Part shown: piece after piece, positions 35,317-45,661 of the stretch | Position numbering within the stretch: the stretch's first letter is position 1 | Layout: the number at the start of each line of letters is the position of its first letter | From: Agrococcus sp. SGAir0287 | Lineage (GTDB): Bacteria; Actinomycetota; Actinomycetes; Actinomycetales; Microbacteriaceae | Assembly (NCBI RefSeq): GCF_005484985.1 | Contig: NZ_CP027942.1 | Span: 248,001 to 312,000 of the forward strand | Reading direction: 5' to 3' | DNA length: 64,000 bases | The notes under the pieces: model-generated | What the model saw: only the letters and a program-made list of their open reading frames with translations | What the model was told of the DNA's origin: nothing | The model's database searches: none | Made by a program: the position numbers and the translations under genes

Positions 35317-36795
35317 TCAGTCGCGCGGGCCCTCCTCGCCCCGCAGCGGCGGCGTGGGCAGCCCGTCCCCCGCCTCGGTGCTCGCTGCCGCATCCTCGTC
35401 CGCGTCGTCGATGAGCGCGGGGCGCGCCGACACCGGGATGAGCAGGCCGAGTCCGGCGAGCAGCACGATGACGATGCCCACGATGCCGAAGCGCGTGTCG
35501 CCCGCGATCGTGACGAAGAGGCCGAAGAGCGTCGGCGCGAGGAACGACACCGCACGGCCCGTCGTCGCGTAGAGACCGAACATCTCGCCCTCGCGGCCGT
35601 CGGGCGTGATGCGAGCCATGAACGAGCGCGCCGATGCCTGCACCGGGCCGACGAAGATGGTGAGCACGAGGCCGACGACCCAGAACGCCGCCTTGCCCTC
35701 GATGAAGATCGCGGCGGTGCCGGCGACGGACAGCACGACGAGCGACGTCATGATCACGGCCTTCGGACCGAAGCGGTCGTCGGCCCAGCCGCCGACGAAC
35801 GTGCCGAGGCCCGCCGTGACGTTCGCGGCGACGGCGAAGATGAGCACCTCCGTCGCCGAGAACCCGAAGACCGTGGAGGCGATGATCGCGCCGAACGTGA
35901 AGATCGCCGACAGCCCGTCGCGGAAGATCGCGCTCGACACGAGGAAGAGCAGCGTCTTGGGGCTGCGGCGGCCGATGCGCGCGATGGTGCGGAACAGCCG
36001 GCGGTACGACTCGGGCAGGCTCACGGCGTTCGCGCGCTCGGTGCGCGGCAGCTCGGGCACGGCGACGAGCACGGGGATCGCGAAGATCGCGAACCATGCG
36101 GCGGACACGACGATCGCGACGCGCACGTCGAGGCCCTGGCCCTCGAGACCGGTGGGCAGGCCGAGGATGCCGTTCGTGCCGTCGCCCCGCACCGGGAACA
36201 GGAAGAGCACGAGCAGCAGCGCGAGCAGCACGATGCCGCCGACGTAGCCCATCCCCCAGCCGAAGCCGGAGACGCGGCCCATGGTCTGCTTCGTCGAGAC
36301 CTGATGCAGCATCGCGTTGTAGTTGACGCTCGCGAACTCGAAGAAGAGGTTGCCGACCGCGAGGAGGGCGGCGCCCACCCAGATGTACTCGGGCACGGGC
36401 ACGACGAAGAACATCCCGAGCATCGCGACGATCGTGATGCCGGTGTTCACGCCGAGCCACAGCCGCCTGCGGCCCGTGCCGTCGGATCGCTGGCCGAGCA
36501 CGGGGGCGAGCAGGGCCACGAGCACGCCGGCGATCGCGACGGCCCAGGCGACGACGGCGGCGTTGTCGGCGAGTGCCTCGGTGAGCGCACGCGCCCCCTC
36601 GGCGGTCGGCGTGACGTCCTCGGTCTCGGTGCCCGCCTGGACGATCGCGGGGTCGACGAAGAGGTCGGAGGCGATGTAGCGGCTGAAGACGAAGGTCGTG
36701 ACGACCGCGTTGAAGGAGGCGGAGCCCCAGTCCCACAGCGCCCAGGCGCGTGCCCTCCTGCGCAGGGTGCGGTCGTCGACGGCGGCGGTGCTCAC
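35317..36795 (-). CDS. MFS transporter, UMF1 (Atg22-like) family
   Basis: The product is 492 residues with twelve helices. The N-terminal RARAWALWDWGSASFNAVVTTFVF is characteristic of the UMF1 branch. Substrates of bacterial members are unknown. The GTG at 36795 is chosen over an ATG 21 bases upstream because TATGCT ends 7 bases before it, the standard leaderless spacing here. The C-terminal tail is acidic. The gene is followed closely by the LCP gene on the same strand. Confidence 0.87.
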   Translation of the reverse strand: MSTAAVDDRTLRRRARAWALWDWGSASFNAVVTTFVFSRYIASDLFVDPAIVQAGTETEDVTPTAEGARALTEALADNAAVVAWAVAIAGVLVALLAPVLGQRSDGTGRRRLWLGVNTGITIVAMLGMFFVVPVPEYIWVGAALLAVGNLFFEFASVNYNAMLHQVSTKQTMGRVSGFGWGMGYVGGIVLLALLLVLFLFPVRGDGTNGILGLPTGLEGQGLDVRVAIVVSAAWFAIFAIPVLVAVPELPRTERANAVSLPESYRRLFRTIARIGRRSPKTLLFLVSSAIFRDGLSAIFTFGAIIASTVFGFSATEVLIFAVAANVTAGLGTFVGGWADDRFGPKAVIMTSLVVLSVAGTAAIFIEGKAAFWVVGLVLTIFVGPVQASARSFMARITPDGREGEMFGLYATTGRAVSFLAPTLFGLFVTIAGDTRFGIVGIVIVLLAGLGLLIPVSARPALIDDADEDAAASTEAGDGLPTPPLRGEEGPRD

Positions 36796-36971
36796 GAAGC
36801 CGAGCATAGGTCGCACGCGTGCGGGCGTCCCGTGCCGACGCGGCCCCGTTCATCCGACGTTCGCCGATCCCCATCGGCTGGTGGAGGAGCGGGCGACCCG
36901 CAGGCGAGCCCGCGTCCCGGGACCCGTCGTCCGCGGGGGCGTCTGACCGATGAGCGTGCTGGCGGTGACGC

Positions 36972-37088
36972 GGGTCTCGTGACGGCTGCAGCCTGCGGCT
37001 GCGGCCTCCTCGACCAGCTGGGAGGGGCGGCTCCCCTCCAGCTGGTCGAGGAGCGCGCGAGCGAGAGCGAGCACGCGTCACGAGACCC
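36972..37088. repeat. Solo 117 bp palindrome of the 240 bp repeat family
   Basis: GGGTCTCGTGACG at 36972-36984 is complementary to CGTCACGAGACCC at 37076-37088. Inside them CCTCCTCGACCAGCTGG faces CCAGCTGGTCGAGGAG around GGAGGGGCGGCTCCCCTCC. Both arms match half-units of the 12.5-13.4 kb array. Another half-arm (CCTCCTCGACCGGCTGG) lies near 37136. The 470 bp between the UMF1 gene and the antiporter regulator otherwise holds only the promoters. Confidence 0.9.
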
Positions 37089-37266
37089 GAGTCATCGAAG
37101 GCCGTCGGGGATGACGCGTCGCAAGCCGGCTACGGCCTCCTCGACCGGCTGGATGGCCGTGCCGCGAGCGCGCCTCACGAGACCGACGGATCGGTCCGGA
37201 CGCCCGTGCCGCGGCGACGCAGCGCGCACGACACGCCGCGGCGCCCGATGGTGGCATGATCCTCGC

Positions 37267-37746
37267 GTGGACATCACGCAGACGCTCCTCCCCGGCGTGG
37301 GAGTGCGGTACGACATGACGACGCGCACCGGCGTGCCGGTCAGCGTCGTCGTGCATCGCGAGGGCCCCGCCGACCTGTGCGTGTCGAGCAAGCACGACCC
37401 CGACGACGTGCGCCTCGCGCTGCACCTCGACGAGGAGGAGATCGACGCGCTCACCGACGTGCTCGGCGCGCATCGCATCACCCAGTCGATGGCCGACGTG
37501 ACCCGGCCGATCCCCGGGCTCGAGACGGCGAGGCTGCTCGTCGACGTCGGCTCGCCCTTCGCGGGCCGCACGCTCGGGGACACGAAGGCGCGCACCCTCA
37601 CCGGCTGCTCGATCGTCGCCATCGTGCGCGACGACGACGTCATCGCCGCCCCGACGCCCGCCGAGCCGCTGCTCGCGGGCGACGCCCTCGTCGCGATCGG
37701 TTCCAAGGAAGGGCTCGACCAGCTGCGCACCCGTCTGAGCGGGTAG
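37267..37746 (+). CDS. Antiporter regulatory subunit with TrkA-C domain (KhtT-like)
   Basis: The product is 159 residues. An N-terminal domain of about 70 residues is followed by a TrkA-C (RCK-C) domain at about 80-157 (GSPFAGRTLGDTKARTLTGC, then AGDALVAIGSKEGLDQL). In Bacillus, KhtT gates the KhtU antiporter in response to pH and nucleotides. The GTG start has CATGAT 6 bases upstream (leaderless type). The antiporter gene begins 3 bp after its stop, confirming a two-subunit system. Confidence 0.88.
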   Translation: MDITQTLLPGVGVRYDMTTRTGVPVSVVVHREGPADLCVSSKHDPDDVRLALHLDEEEIDALTDVLGAHRITQSMADVTRPIPGLETARLLVDVGSPFAGRTLGDTKARTLTGCSIVAIVRDDDVIAAPTPAEPLLAGDALVAIGSKEGLDQLRTRLSG

Positions 37747-37749
37747 CCC

Positions 37750-38907
37750 GTGCACGACATCTCCGCGCTGCTTCTCGAGCTCGGGGCTGTCGTCCTCGGC
37801 GTGTCCGTCCTGGGCCTCATCGCCCACCGCGTCGGCATCTCGCCGATCCCGCTCATGCTGCTCGCCGGGCTCGTGCTCGGCTCCGGGTCGGTCATCGACC
37901 TCGAGGCGGCCGAGCCGTTCATCGAGCCCGCGGCCGAGATCGGCGTGCTGCTGCTGCTGCTCATGCTGGGCCTCGAGTTCACGGCGGGCGAGCTCGGGCA
38001 GTCGCTCAAGCGCCACTCGACCTCGGGCGCCATCGACTTCGCCCTCAACGCGTCGGCGGGCTTCGGCATCGGCCTGCTGCTCGGGATGCCGTGGCAGGCG
38101 GCGCTCGCGCTCGCGGGCATCGCGTGGGTGTCGTCGTCGGGCATCGTCGCGCGGCTGCTCGACGACCTCGGCCGCATCGCGAACCGCGAGACGCCGGCGG
38201 TGCTGTCGATCCTCGTGATCGAGGACATCGCGATGGCGATCTTCCTGCCGATCCTCATCGCCGTGCTCACGGGTGCCGCGTGGTGGCAGGCGCTCGGTGC
38301 CGTCGCGCTCGCGGTCGCCGCCGTCACGATCATCCTCGTCGCCTCGCAGCGCGCCTCCGGCGGCATCCGCTGGCTGCTGAGCCACCCGAGCGACGAGCAG
38401 GTGCTGCTGCGACTGTTCGGCGTCACGCTGCTCGTGGCCGGCCTCACGCAGCTGCTCGGCGCGTCGGCCGCCGTCGGCGCGTTCCTCGTCGGCATCGCGG
38501 TGCCGCCGTCGATCGCCGAGCGCGCGCGGGCGATCCTCGGACCGCTGCGCGACCTCTTCGCGGCGATCTTCTTCCTCTCCTTCGGGCTGCCGATCGTGCC
38601 CGCCGACCTGCTGCCGGTGCTGCCGGCGGCGCTGCTGCTCGCCGTCGTCACGGCCGGCACGAAGATGGCGACGGGCTGGATGGCGGCGAGGCGCGACGGG
38701 GTGCAGCGCAAGGGCCGACTGCGCGCCGGGGCGACGCTCATCGCGCGCGGCGAGTTCTCGATCATCATCGCCGCGCTCGCCGTGGGGGCCGGCTACCCCG
38801 AGCTCGGTCCGCTCGCCGCCTGCTACGTGCTCATCCTCGCCATCGCAGGTCCGCTCGCCGCGCGCTTCATCGTGCGCGCCCCGCGCGCCGCCGCTGCCGT
38901 CGCGTGA
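37750..38907 (+). CDS. Cation:proton antiporter, CPA2 family (KhtU/KefB-like)
   Basis: The product is 385 residues with about twelve hydrophobic segments and CPA2 features: MLGLEFTAGEL near 75-85, VIEDIAMAIFLPI in the unwound core helix, and LIARGEFSIIIA late in the protein. With the KhtT-like partner it probably exports K+ (or NH4+) in exchange for protons. It lacks the soluble TrkA-N domain of Kef proteins, consistent with regulation by the separate subunit. The GTG start is 3 bp after the partner's stop. Confidence 0.9.
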   Translation: MHDISALLLELGAVVLGVSVLGLIAHRVGISPIPLMLLAGLVLGSGSVIDLEAAEPFIEPAAEIGVLLLLLMLGLEFTAGELGQSLKRHSTSGAIDFALNASAGFGIGLLLGMPWQAALALAGIAWVSSSGIVARLLDDLGRIANRETPAVLSILVIEDIAMAIFLPILIAVLTGAAWWQALGAVALAVAAVTIILVASQRASGGIRWLLSHPSDEQVLLRLFGVTLLVAGLTQLLGASAAVGAFLVGIAVPPSIAERARAILGPLRDLFAAIFFLSFGLPIVPADLLPVLPAALLLAVVTAGTKMATGWMAARRDGVQRKGRLRAGATLIARGEFSIIIAALAVGAGYPELGPLAACYVLILAIAGPLAARFIVRAPRAAAAVA

Positions 38908-38920
38908 GCGCCCCGCGTCC

Positions 38921-39000
38921 CGATTGGTCACTCCTGTCGCTCGATCGGGCAGCAGTGGTTCGCGACACGCCGCCGAGTTCGCCACTGCTGCCCAATCGAT
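38921..39000 (+). repeat. 80 bp repeat, left copy of an inverted pair
   Basis: The repeat contains GGTCACTCCTGTCGCTCGAT, then CGGGCAGCAGTGGTTCGCGA, and closes with CCACTGCTGCCC, making an internal inverted repeat. Its reverse complement recurs at 39232-39310 with about 85% identity by eye. The two copies enclose the cupin remnant. Confidence 0.85.
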
Positions 39001-39229
39001 GGTTGCGCGGGCCACGGAGGTGCGGATGGTCCGGCCGGGCACGCTCGTGATCCAGCTGCGCGACGGCGACGTGACGCTGGGCCCGGGCGACGTCTACGTC
39101 ATCCCGGCTGGCGTCGAGCACTGCCCGCTCGCGCACGAGGAGGTCGAGGCGATCCTCATCGAGCGCGTCGGCACGGTGAACACCGGCGACGCGGGCGGCG
39201 ACCGCACGTTCGAGGCGCGTGAGCTCTGA
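38999..39229 (+). pseudogene. Cupin-domain remnant, 5' half missing
   Basis: The 76 codons match the second half of a small cupin protein: TLVIQLRDGDVTLGPGDVYV, PAGVEHCP and the end VGTVNTGDAGGDRTFEAREL. Cupin motif 2 is intact. Of motif 1 only E(x6)G is left, at the second codon group after the repeat; the metal-binding HxH lies in the missing part. The break coincides with the end of the 80 bp repeat. An ATG formed at the junction (38999) could in theory give a short product, but it would lack the metal site. Likely a broken gene. Confidence 0.75.
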
Positions 39230-39231
39230 CG

Positions 39232-39310
39232 CCGATCGGGCAGTCGTGGTTCGCTCTGCGGCGTGTCGCGAGCCACTGCTGCCCGATCGAGCGACAGCAG
39301 TGACCGATCA
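39232..39310 (-). repeat. 80 bp repeat, right copy in inverted orientation
   Basis: Read on the minus strand it matches the copy at 38921-39000 over its whole length (GGTCACTGCTGTCGCTCGAT, then CGGGCAGCAGTGGCTCGCGA). It begins 2 bp after the stop of the cupin remnant. The remnant is thus bounded exactly by inverted repeats. Confidence 0.85.
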
Positions 39311-39367
39311 GCGACCGGGCTGGCAGTGCCGCGCGGGATGCGTGCGCGGCGCAGGCCGCGCGATCCT

Positions 39368-40171
39368 TCACTGCGCCGACGAGATGAGCAGCGAGGCGAA
39401 GACCGCGACGATGACGGTGGAGTAGGCGAAGGCGACGATCGAGTGGACGGTCGCGAGCCGCCGGGCGGACGTGGCGACGAGGTTCACGTCGGAGGCCGAG
39501 AACGTCGTCGACAGCTGCACGGAGACGTAGACGAAGTCGGCGAGCCGGAGGTCGTCGCCGCCCGGGAACTGCAGCGAGTCGTCGTTCGCCCATGCGCGCA
39601 TGTACTCGGCGGCGAAGACGCCGACGAGCAGCACCCACGTGCCGATGACGCACGCGACGCACGCGGCGACGAGCCAGAGGCTGTCGCGCGCGCCGCCGGT
39701 CGCGAGCAGCAGCACGGCCGACAGGCCGATGGTCACGATGAGCCCGGCCCACGATTTGGGGCCGCCGAGGAACAGCAGGCGCACGAGCCGACGGCGCTCC
39801 GTCGAGCGGCGGAGGTGCTCGCGCAGTCGCGAGCCGTGCAGATGCCCGAAGGCGAGGTGCGTCAGCAGCAGGAAGAGCGGCCCGTAGACGGCGAACACGA
39901 GCGTCATGCTGACGAGCAGCGTGTCGGCGTACTCGATGCGACCGCCGACGGCGATCGCCACGACGGCGACGAGCAGGGCGATGAGGATGCCCGAGACGCT
40001 GATCGAGAGCGTGTGCCGCAGCGCCTCGTCGTGCAGGCGGTGCCGGATCCGGCGGGAGCGCTCCGACGGGTGCGAGGGCCGCGTCGACGGACGATCGAGC
40101 CCGGTCGTCGGTCGCGAGTCGCCCGGGCGACGCGCGCCCGCGGGGCCGCGGGGACGTCGGTTCGTGGCCAT
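39368..40171 (-). CDS. DUF1345 family membrane protein
   Basis: The product is 267 residues: an Arg/Pro-rich cytoplasmic start (1-48), then five or six membrane helices. The end ([20 protein letters not shown], then [17 protein letters not shown]) is typical of DUF1345. Its function is unknown; the C-terminal pattern resembles the pore region of small potassium channels but lacks a clear selectivity filter. TACCGT lies 6 bases before the ATG. It is divergent from the dnaK operon. Confidence 0.85.
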   Translation of the reverse strand: MATNRRPRGPAGARRPGDSRPTTGLDRPSTRPSHPSERSRRIRHRLHDEALRHTLSISVSGILIALLVAVVAIAVGGRIEYADTLLVSMTLVFAVYGPLFLLLTHLAFGHLHGSRLREHLRRSTERRRLVRLLFLGGPKSWAGLIVTIGLSAVLLLATGGARDSLWLVAACVACVIGTWVLLVGVFAAEYMRAWANDDSLQFPGGDDLRLADFVYVSVQLSTTFSASDVNLVATSARRLATVHSIVAFAYSTVIVAVFASLLISSAQ

Positions 40172-40248
40172 GCGCTCACGGTAGCCGCTGGACGCGAGCG
40201 ACGACCGCAGGGGCGGGCGCGATGCACAGGAGATGCATGGCCCGCGAA

Positions 40249-40269
40249 CTTGACTGCCCTCGACTCAAG
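40249..40269. promoter_or_regulatory. HAIR element 1 (HspR operator) upstream of dnaK
   Basis: CTTGACT-N7-ACTCAAG differs from the HAIR consensus CTTGAGT-N7-ACTCAAG by one base. TTGACT (40250-40255) could also be the -35 of a promoter whose -10 would be CAATCT (40273-40278), 17 bases on. HspR bound here would block that promoter. Confidence 0.92.
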
Positions 40270-40276
40270 TGCCAAT

Positions 40277-40297
40277 CTTGAGTCTGCACGGCTCAAG
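40277..40297. promoter_or_regulatory. HAIR element 2 (HspR operator) upstream of dnaK
   Basis: CTTGAGT-N7-GCTCAAG differs from the HAIR consensus by one base. It starts 28 bases after the first element, about 2.7 helical turns, and overlaps the end of the proposed -10. The dnaK start codon is about 150 bases downstream, giving the mRNA a leader. Confidence 0.92.
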
Positions 40298-40443
40298 TCG
40301 GGGTCGACGCCCTGCGATGGTTCCGGAGGACGAGCCTGCCGTCAGTCATGGGGGGTTGCCGGCAGGCTCCTCCACCGGAATCAGCTGCAGACCCCGAGCG
40401 CGTGAGCGCAGACATCCAGACCACGAACCAAGGAGCAGCCACC

Positions 40444-42312
<1,869 letters not shown>

Positions 42313-42316
42313 GACG

Positions 42317-43012
42317 ATGACCGACGACACGCAGGACGAGGGCCCCGTCTTCCGCGACAAGCGGCGGATCGACCCCGAGACCGGCGAGGCGCGCCAGAGC
42401 CCCGCGGACGCCCAGGCGGCTGCGGAGCGCGCGGCGGCCGGCGAGCCCCAGGGCGCGTCGGAGCAGGGAGCCTCGGATGCGGGTGCCCAGGCGCCCGCAT
42501 CCGCCCCCGGTCCCGACGACCTGAGCGCCGAGGACCGCGCGCTGCTCGACGGCGAGGCCAAGCGCCTCGCCGAGGAGGCTGCGAGCGTCGAGGCGCGGAT
42601 CGCGGCGGCCGAGGACGAGGTGCGCAGGCTGCAGGCCGAGTACGTCAACTACCGCAACCGTGTCGAGCGCGAGCGGGCGGCGGACAAGGTCTCGACGACG
42701 GCATCCGTGCTGTCGGCGCTGCTGCCCGCGCTCGACGACCTCGACCGCGCCGAGCAGCACGGCGACCTCGAGGGCTCGCCGCTCGCGATCGTCGCGCAGA
42801 AGCTGCGCGGCGCGATCGACGGGCTCGGGCTCGAGCCCGTCGGTGCGGTGGGCGAGCCCTTCGACACGGCCGTGCACGAGGCGATCGCGCAGCTGCCGAA
42901 CCCCGAGGTGACCGAGATGGTGGTCGCCGACGTCGTGCAGCGCGGCTATCGCATGGGGGAGCGCCTCGTGCGCGCCGCCAAGGTCGCCGTGTTCGTGCCC
43001 GCGAGCGAGTAG
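42317..43012 (+). CDS. grpE: Nucleotide exchange factor GrpE
   Basis: The product is 231 residues. Residues 1-75 are a disordered Ala/Gln/Asp-rich extension, followed by a long coiled coil (AEEAASVEARIAAAEDEVRR), the YVNYRNRVERER segment and the beta domain ending in ERLVRAAKVAVF. GrpE drives ADP release from DnaK. It starts 4 bp after dnaK stops. Confidence 0.97.
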   Translation: MTDDTQDEGPVFRDKRRIDPETGEARQSPADAQAAAERAAAGEPQGASEQGASDAGAQAPASAPGPDDLSAEDRALLDGEAKRLAEEAASVEARIAAAEDEVRRLQAEYVNYRNRVERERAADKVSTTASVLSALLPALDDLDRAEQHGDLEGSPLAIVAQKLRGAIDGLGLEPVGAVGEPFDTAVHEAIAQLPNPEVTEMVVADVVQRGYRMGERLVRAAKVAVFVPASE

Positions 43013-43019
43013 GGGTCGC

Positions 43020-43964
43020 ATGGCGAGCAATGACTGGTTCGACAAGGACTTCTACGCGGTCCTGGGCGTCGCGAAGGACGTCTCGGCGGCCGACCTGAAG
43101 AAGCAGTACCGCAAGCTCGCGCGGCAGTTCCACCCCGACTCGAACCCGGGCGACGCGAAGGCGGAGGCGCGCTTCAAGGAGATCTCCGAGGCGTTCTCGG
43201 TGCTCTCCGACCCGAAGCAGCGCGAGGAGTACGACGCCGTGCGCGCCATGGCGGGCGGGCGTCCGCGCTTCGCGCCCGGCGCGCAGGGCGGCTTCGAGGA
43301 CGTCTTCGGCGGCATGTTCGGCCAGGGCGGCGGCCCGCGCGTGCAGTACCAGCAGAGCGACTTCGAGGACATCCTCGGCGGCATGTTCGGCGGCGGCGGC
43401 TTCGGCCAGCGCGCCCCGCAGCGCGGCCGCGACGTCACCGCGAACGCGCAGCTCGACTTCCTCTCGGCCGTGCAGGGCGACACGCTCAAGCTCACGGTCG
43501 GCGGCAGGTCGATGACGGTGAAGATCCCCGCCGGCGTGCACGACGGCCAGAAGATCCGCCTCGCCGGCAAGGGTCAGCCGTCGATGACGAACGGGCAGCC
43601 GGGCGACCTCATCGTCACGGTGCAGGTGCGACCCCATCCCGTCTTCCGCATGGATGGGCGCGACATCCGCGTCGACGTGCCGGTGACGTTCGGCGAGGCT
43701 GCGCTCGGCGCGACGATCGAGGTGCCGACGCTCGGCGGCGGCACCGTGCGCCTCAAGGTGGCGCCCGGCACGCCGTCGGGTCGCGTGCTGCGGGTCAAGG
43801 GCAAGGGCGTGCCGTCGAAGCAGGGCCCCGGCGACCTGCTCGCGACCGTGCAGGTCGCGGTGCCCTCGCACCTGAGCGCGAAGCAGCGCGAGGCCCTCGA
43901 GGCGTTCGTGGCGGCGTCCGGCGACGAGTCGCCGCGCGACGACCTGCTGGCGAAGGCGAGGTGA
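43020..43964 (+). CDS. dnaJ: J-domain co-chaperone DnaJ (no zinc finger, CbpA-like layout)
   Basis: The product is 314 residues: J-domain 9-73 with His38-Pro39-Asp40, a Gly/Phe-rich region with FEDVFGGMFG and FEDILGGMFG (about 90-135), then the two C-terminal beta domains. The four CxxCxGxG zinc repeats of classical DnaJ are absent, so it is a class B J-protein. It stimulates DnaK ATPase and hands over substrates. The ATG is 7 bp after grpE; the stop overlaps the hspR start. Confidence 0.95.
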   Translation: MASNDWFDKDFYAVLGVAKDVSAADLKKQYRKLARQFHPDSNPGDAKAEARFKEISEAFSVLSDPKQREEYDAVRAMAGGRPRFAPGAQGGFEDVFGGMFGQGGGPRVQYQQSDFEDILGGMFGGGGFGQRAPQRGRDVTANAQLDFLSAVQGDTLKLTVGGRSMTVKIPAGVHDGQKIRLAGKGQPSMTNGQPGDLIVTVQVRPHPVFRMDGRDIRVDVPVTFGEAALGATIEVPTLGGGTVRLKVAPGTPSGRVLRVKGKGVPSKQGPGDLLATVQVAVPSHLSAKQREALEAFVAASGDESPRDDLLAKAR

Positions 43965-44398
43965 CGGTGGGACGCATCCCGGAGGACCTCGACGAGTCGA
44001 GCCCGATCTTCTCGATCGCGGCCGCGGCGGAGCTCGCCGGGATGCATCCGCAGACCCTCCGCCAGTACGACCGCATCGGTCTCGTGCAGCCGCAGCGCAC
44101 CGCCGGCAACACCCGGCGCTACTCGATGCGCGACGTCGGCCAGCTGCGGCAGGTGCAGCTGCTGTCGCAGGAGGGCGTCTCGCTCGAGGGCATCCGCCGC
44201 ATCCTCGAGCTCTCGAACGAGGTGCGCGGGCTGCGCGCGCGCGTGCGCGAGCTCGAGGCGACGCTCGCCGACCAGGTCATGGATCGGCGTGGGCGCGTCT
44301 TCGCCGCCGGGGCGGAGGGCGTCACGACGCTGCGCTCGGGCGCCCGCCCCGCGAAGCGAAACCAGGTCGTCGTCTGGCGGCCCATGCATCGCGGCTGA
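43961..44398 (+). CDS. hspR: Heat-shock repressor HspR (MerR family)
   Basis: The product is 145 residues with a MerR-type helix-turn-helix at about 17-58 (GMHPQTLRQYDRIGLVQPQR) and a short coiled coil (RGLRARVRELEATLADQVM). HspR binds HAIR elements with DnaK as co-repressor. Three such sites are in the window: two before dnaK and one before clpB. The GTG start overlaps the dnaJ stop (GTGA). The C-terminal 40 residues are basic and end in a conserved-looking VVVWRPMHRG. Confidence 0.96.
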   Translation: MTVGRIPEDLDESSPIFSIAAAAELAGMHPQTLRQYDRIGLVQPQRTAGNTRRYSMRDVGQLRQVQLLSQEGVSLEGIRRILELSNEVRGLRARVRELEATLADQVMDRRGRVFAAGAEGVTTLRSGARPAKRNQVVVWRPMHRG

Positions 44399-44410
44399 GC
44401 CCTGGCTGGG

Positions 44411-44800
44411 GGTCGCTCCCCGGGACCGCTCGGTGAGGTGCGAGCAGAGCGAGCCTCGAGGCGAGCCGCGCTGGTGCGCTCTGCAGCCCCGGTCGCTGCC
44501 CGGGACCGCTCGGTGAGGTGCGCGCGGAGCGAGCCTCGAGGCGAGTCGCGCTGGTGCGCTCTGCAGCCTCGGTCGCTCCGGGGGACCGCTCGGTGAGGTG
44601 CGAGCGGAGCGAGCCTCGAGGCGAGCCGCGCAGGTGCGCATCTGCAGCCCCGGTCGCTCCGGGGGACCGCTCGGTGAGGTGCGAGCGCAGCGAGCCTCGA
44701 AGCGAGCCCGCGCAGGTGCGCTCTGCAGCCCGGTCGCTCCGGGGGACCGCTCGGTGAGGTGCGAGCGCAGCGAGCCTCGAAGCGAGCCGCGCAGGTGCGC
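44411..44800. repeat. Five tandem 80 bp repeats after hspR
   Basis: Units start at 44411, 44491, 44571, 44652 and 44732 (period 80-81). Each runs GGTCGCTCC, GGGACCGCTCGGTGAGGTGC, GCGAGCGGAGCGAGCCTCGA, then CGAGCCGCGC, GGTGCGC and CTGCAGCC. The middle part equals the closing element of the 240 bp repeats at 12.5-13.4 kb and a piece of the ABC gene near 9340. Inside a unit GAGGTGCGAGC can pair with part of the GAGCCTCGA side. The array fills the space between hspR and the next promoter and may act as terminator of the dnaK operon. Confidence 0.95.
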
Positions 44801-44834
44801 ATCCGGACCGGCTCCGTCGGTGCATGATGGGGCC

Positions 44835-45560
44835 GTGAGCGACACCACCGCGACCTCGCCGAGCGAGCCGACCCGCCCGACCACGCCGGCGCTGGACGCC
44901 CCGGCCGCCGCGGTGCCGGCCCGGCCCGCGTCGCCCGCGGCGAAGGCCGTGCGGACGCCCACCGAGGCGGCGACGCCGGCCGCGCCGCTCACGCCGGAGC
45001 GTCGCGCCCAACGCGGCGCGATCGTCGCCGGCGCCATCGCGCTGCCGCTCGTCACGGCAGGCCTCGCGCTGCTCGCGGTGCCGCTCGCGATCTGGCAGCT
45101 CGCGACGATCGTGAAGACGATCGTCGTCGTCATCGCCAACGCCGTCGCGGGCACGAGCGCCGCCTCCGACGCCAACGCGACCCTCGCATCCATCGATCCG
45201 GACGCCATGTCGGGCCTCACGATCGCGCTCGCGATCGTCGGTGCCGTGCTCGTCGTGGCCGGAGCGCTCGTGAGCGTGCTCGTGCTGCGAGCGCACGGCG
45301 TCCATCGACCCGCGATGGCGACGACGATCGCGATGCCGATGGGCGTCGTCGTCGCGTCGATCGTCGCCGCCACGATCGGCGCGGTCGGCGGCCTGCTGTT
45401 CGGCACGAGCGACAGCCTGAGCCAGGTGCTCGGCAACGCCGCCATCGCCATCGCGCTCACGGCGATCGGCTCCGGCGCCGCGACGGTCGCGACCGGCGCC
45501 CTCGTGTGGCTGTGGATGGTGCGCATCGTGCGCGAGCGCACCGAGCCCGCCGCGGACTGA
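44835..45560 (+). CDS. Four-helix membrane protein, unknown function (cluster member 1)
   Basis: The product is 241 residues. A Pro/Ala/Thr-rich cytoplasmic start (1-55) precedes four membrane helices near 60-95, 125-150, 165-190 and 200-230. After the second helix comes VLRAHGVHRPAMATT, which corresponds in place and pattern to loops in the next two genes. No family was recognised. CATGAT lies 6 bases before the GTG start (leaderless type). Confidence 0.72.
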   Translation: MSDTTATSPSEPTRPTTPALDAPAAAVPARPASPAAKAVRTPTEAATPAAPLTPERRAQRGAIVAGAIALPLVTAGLALLAVPLAIWQLATIVKTIVVVIANAVAGTSAASDANATLASIDPDAMSGLTIALAIVGAVLVVAGALVSVLVLRAHGVHRPAMATTIAMPMGVVVASIVAATIGAVGGLLFGTSDSLSQVLGNAAIAIALTAIGSGAATVATGALVWLWMVRIVRERTEPAAD

Positions 45561-45661
45561 CCCTCCGCCGATCGCGGCTCGCAACGAGCCGGGCCGCGCA
45601 TCCACGGGCCGTCGAGCGACGGTCCACGATCGTCCCAGCGAGGCCGAGTAGCGTCGCCGAC

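Noticed and set aside
36796..36816. Earlier ATG for the UMF1 transporter
   Set aside because: It would place the start inside and upstream of the TATGCT box, whereas GTG 36795 has the standard leaderless distance.
44411..44800. CRISPR array
   Set aside because: The repeat is continuous with an 80 bp period and has no unique spacers.
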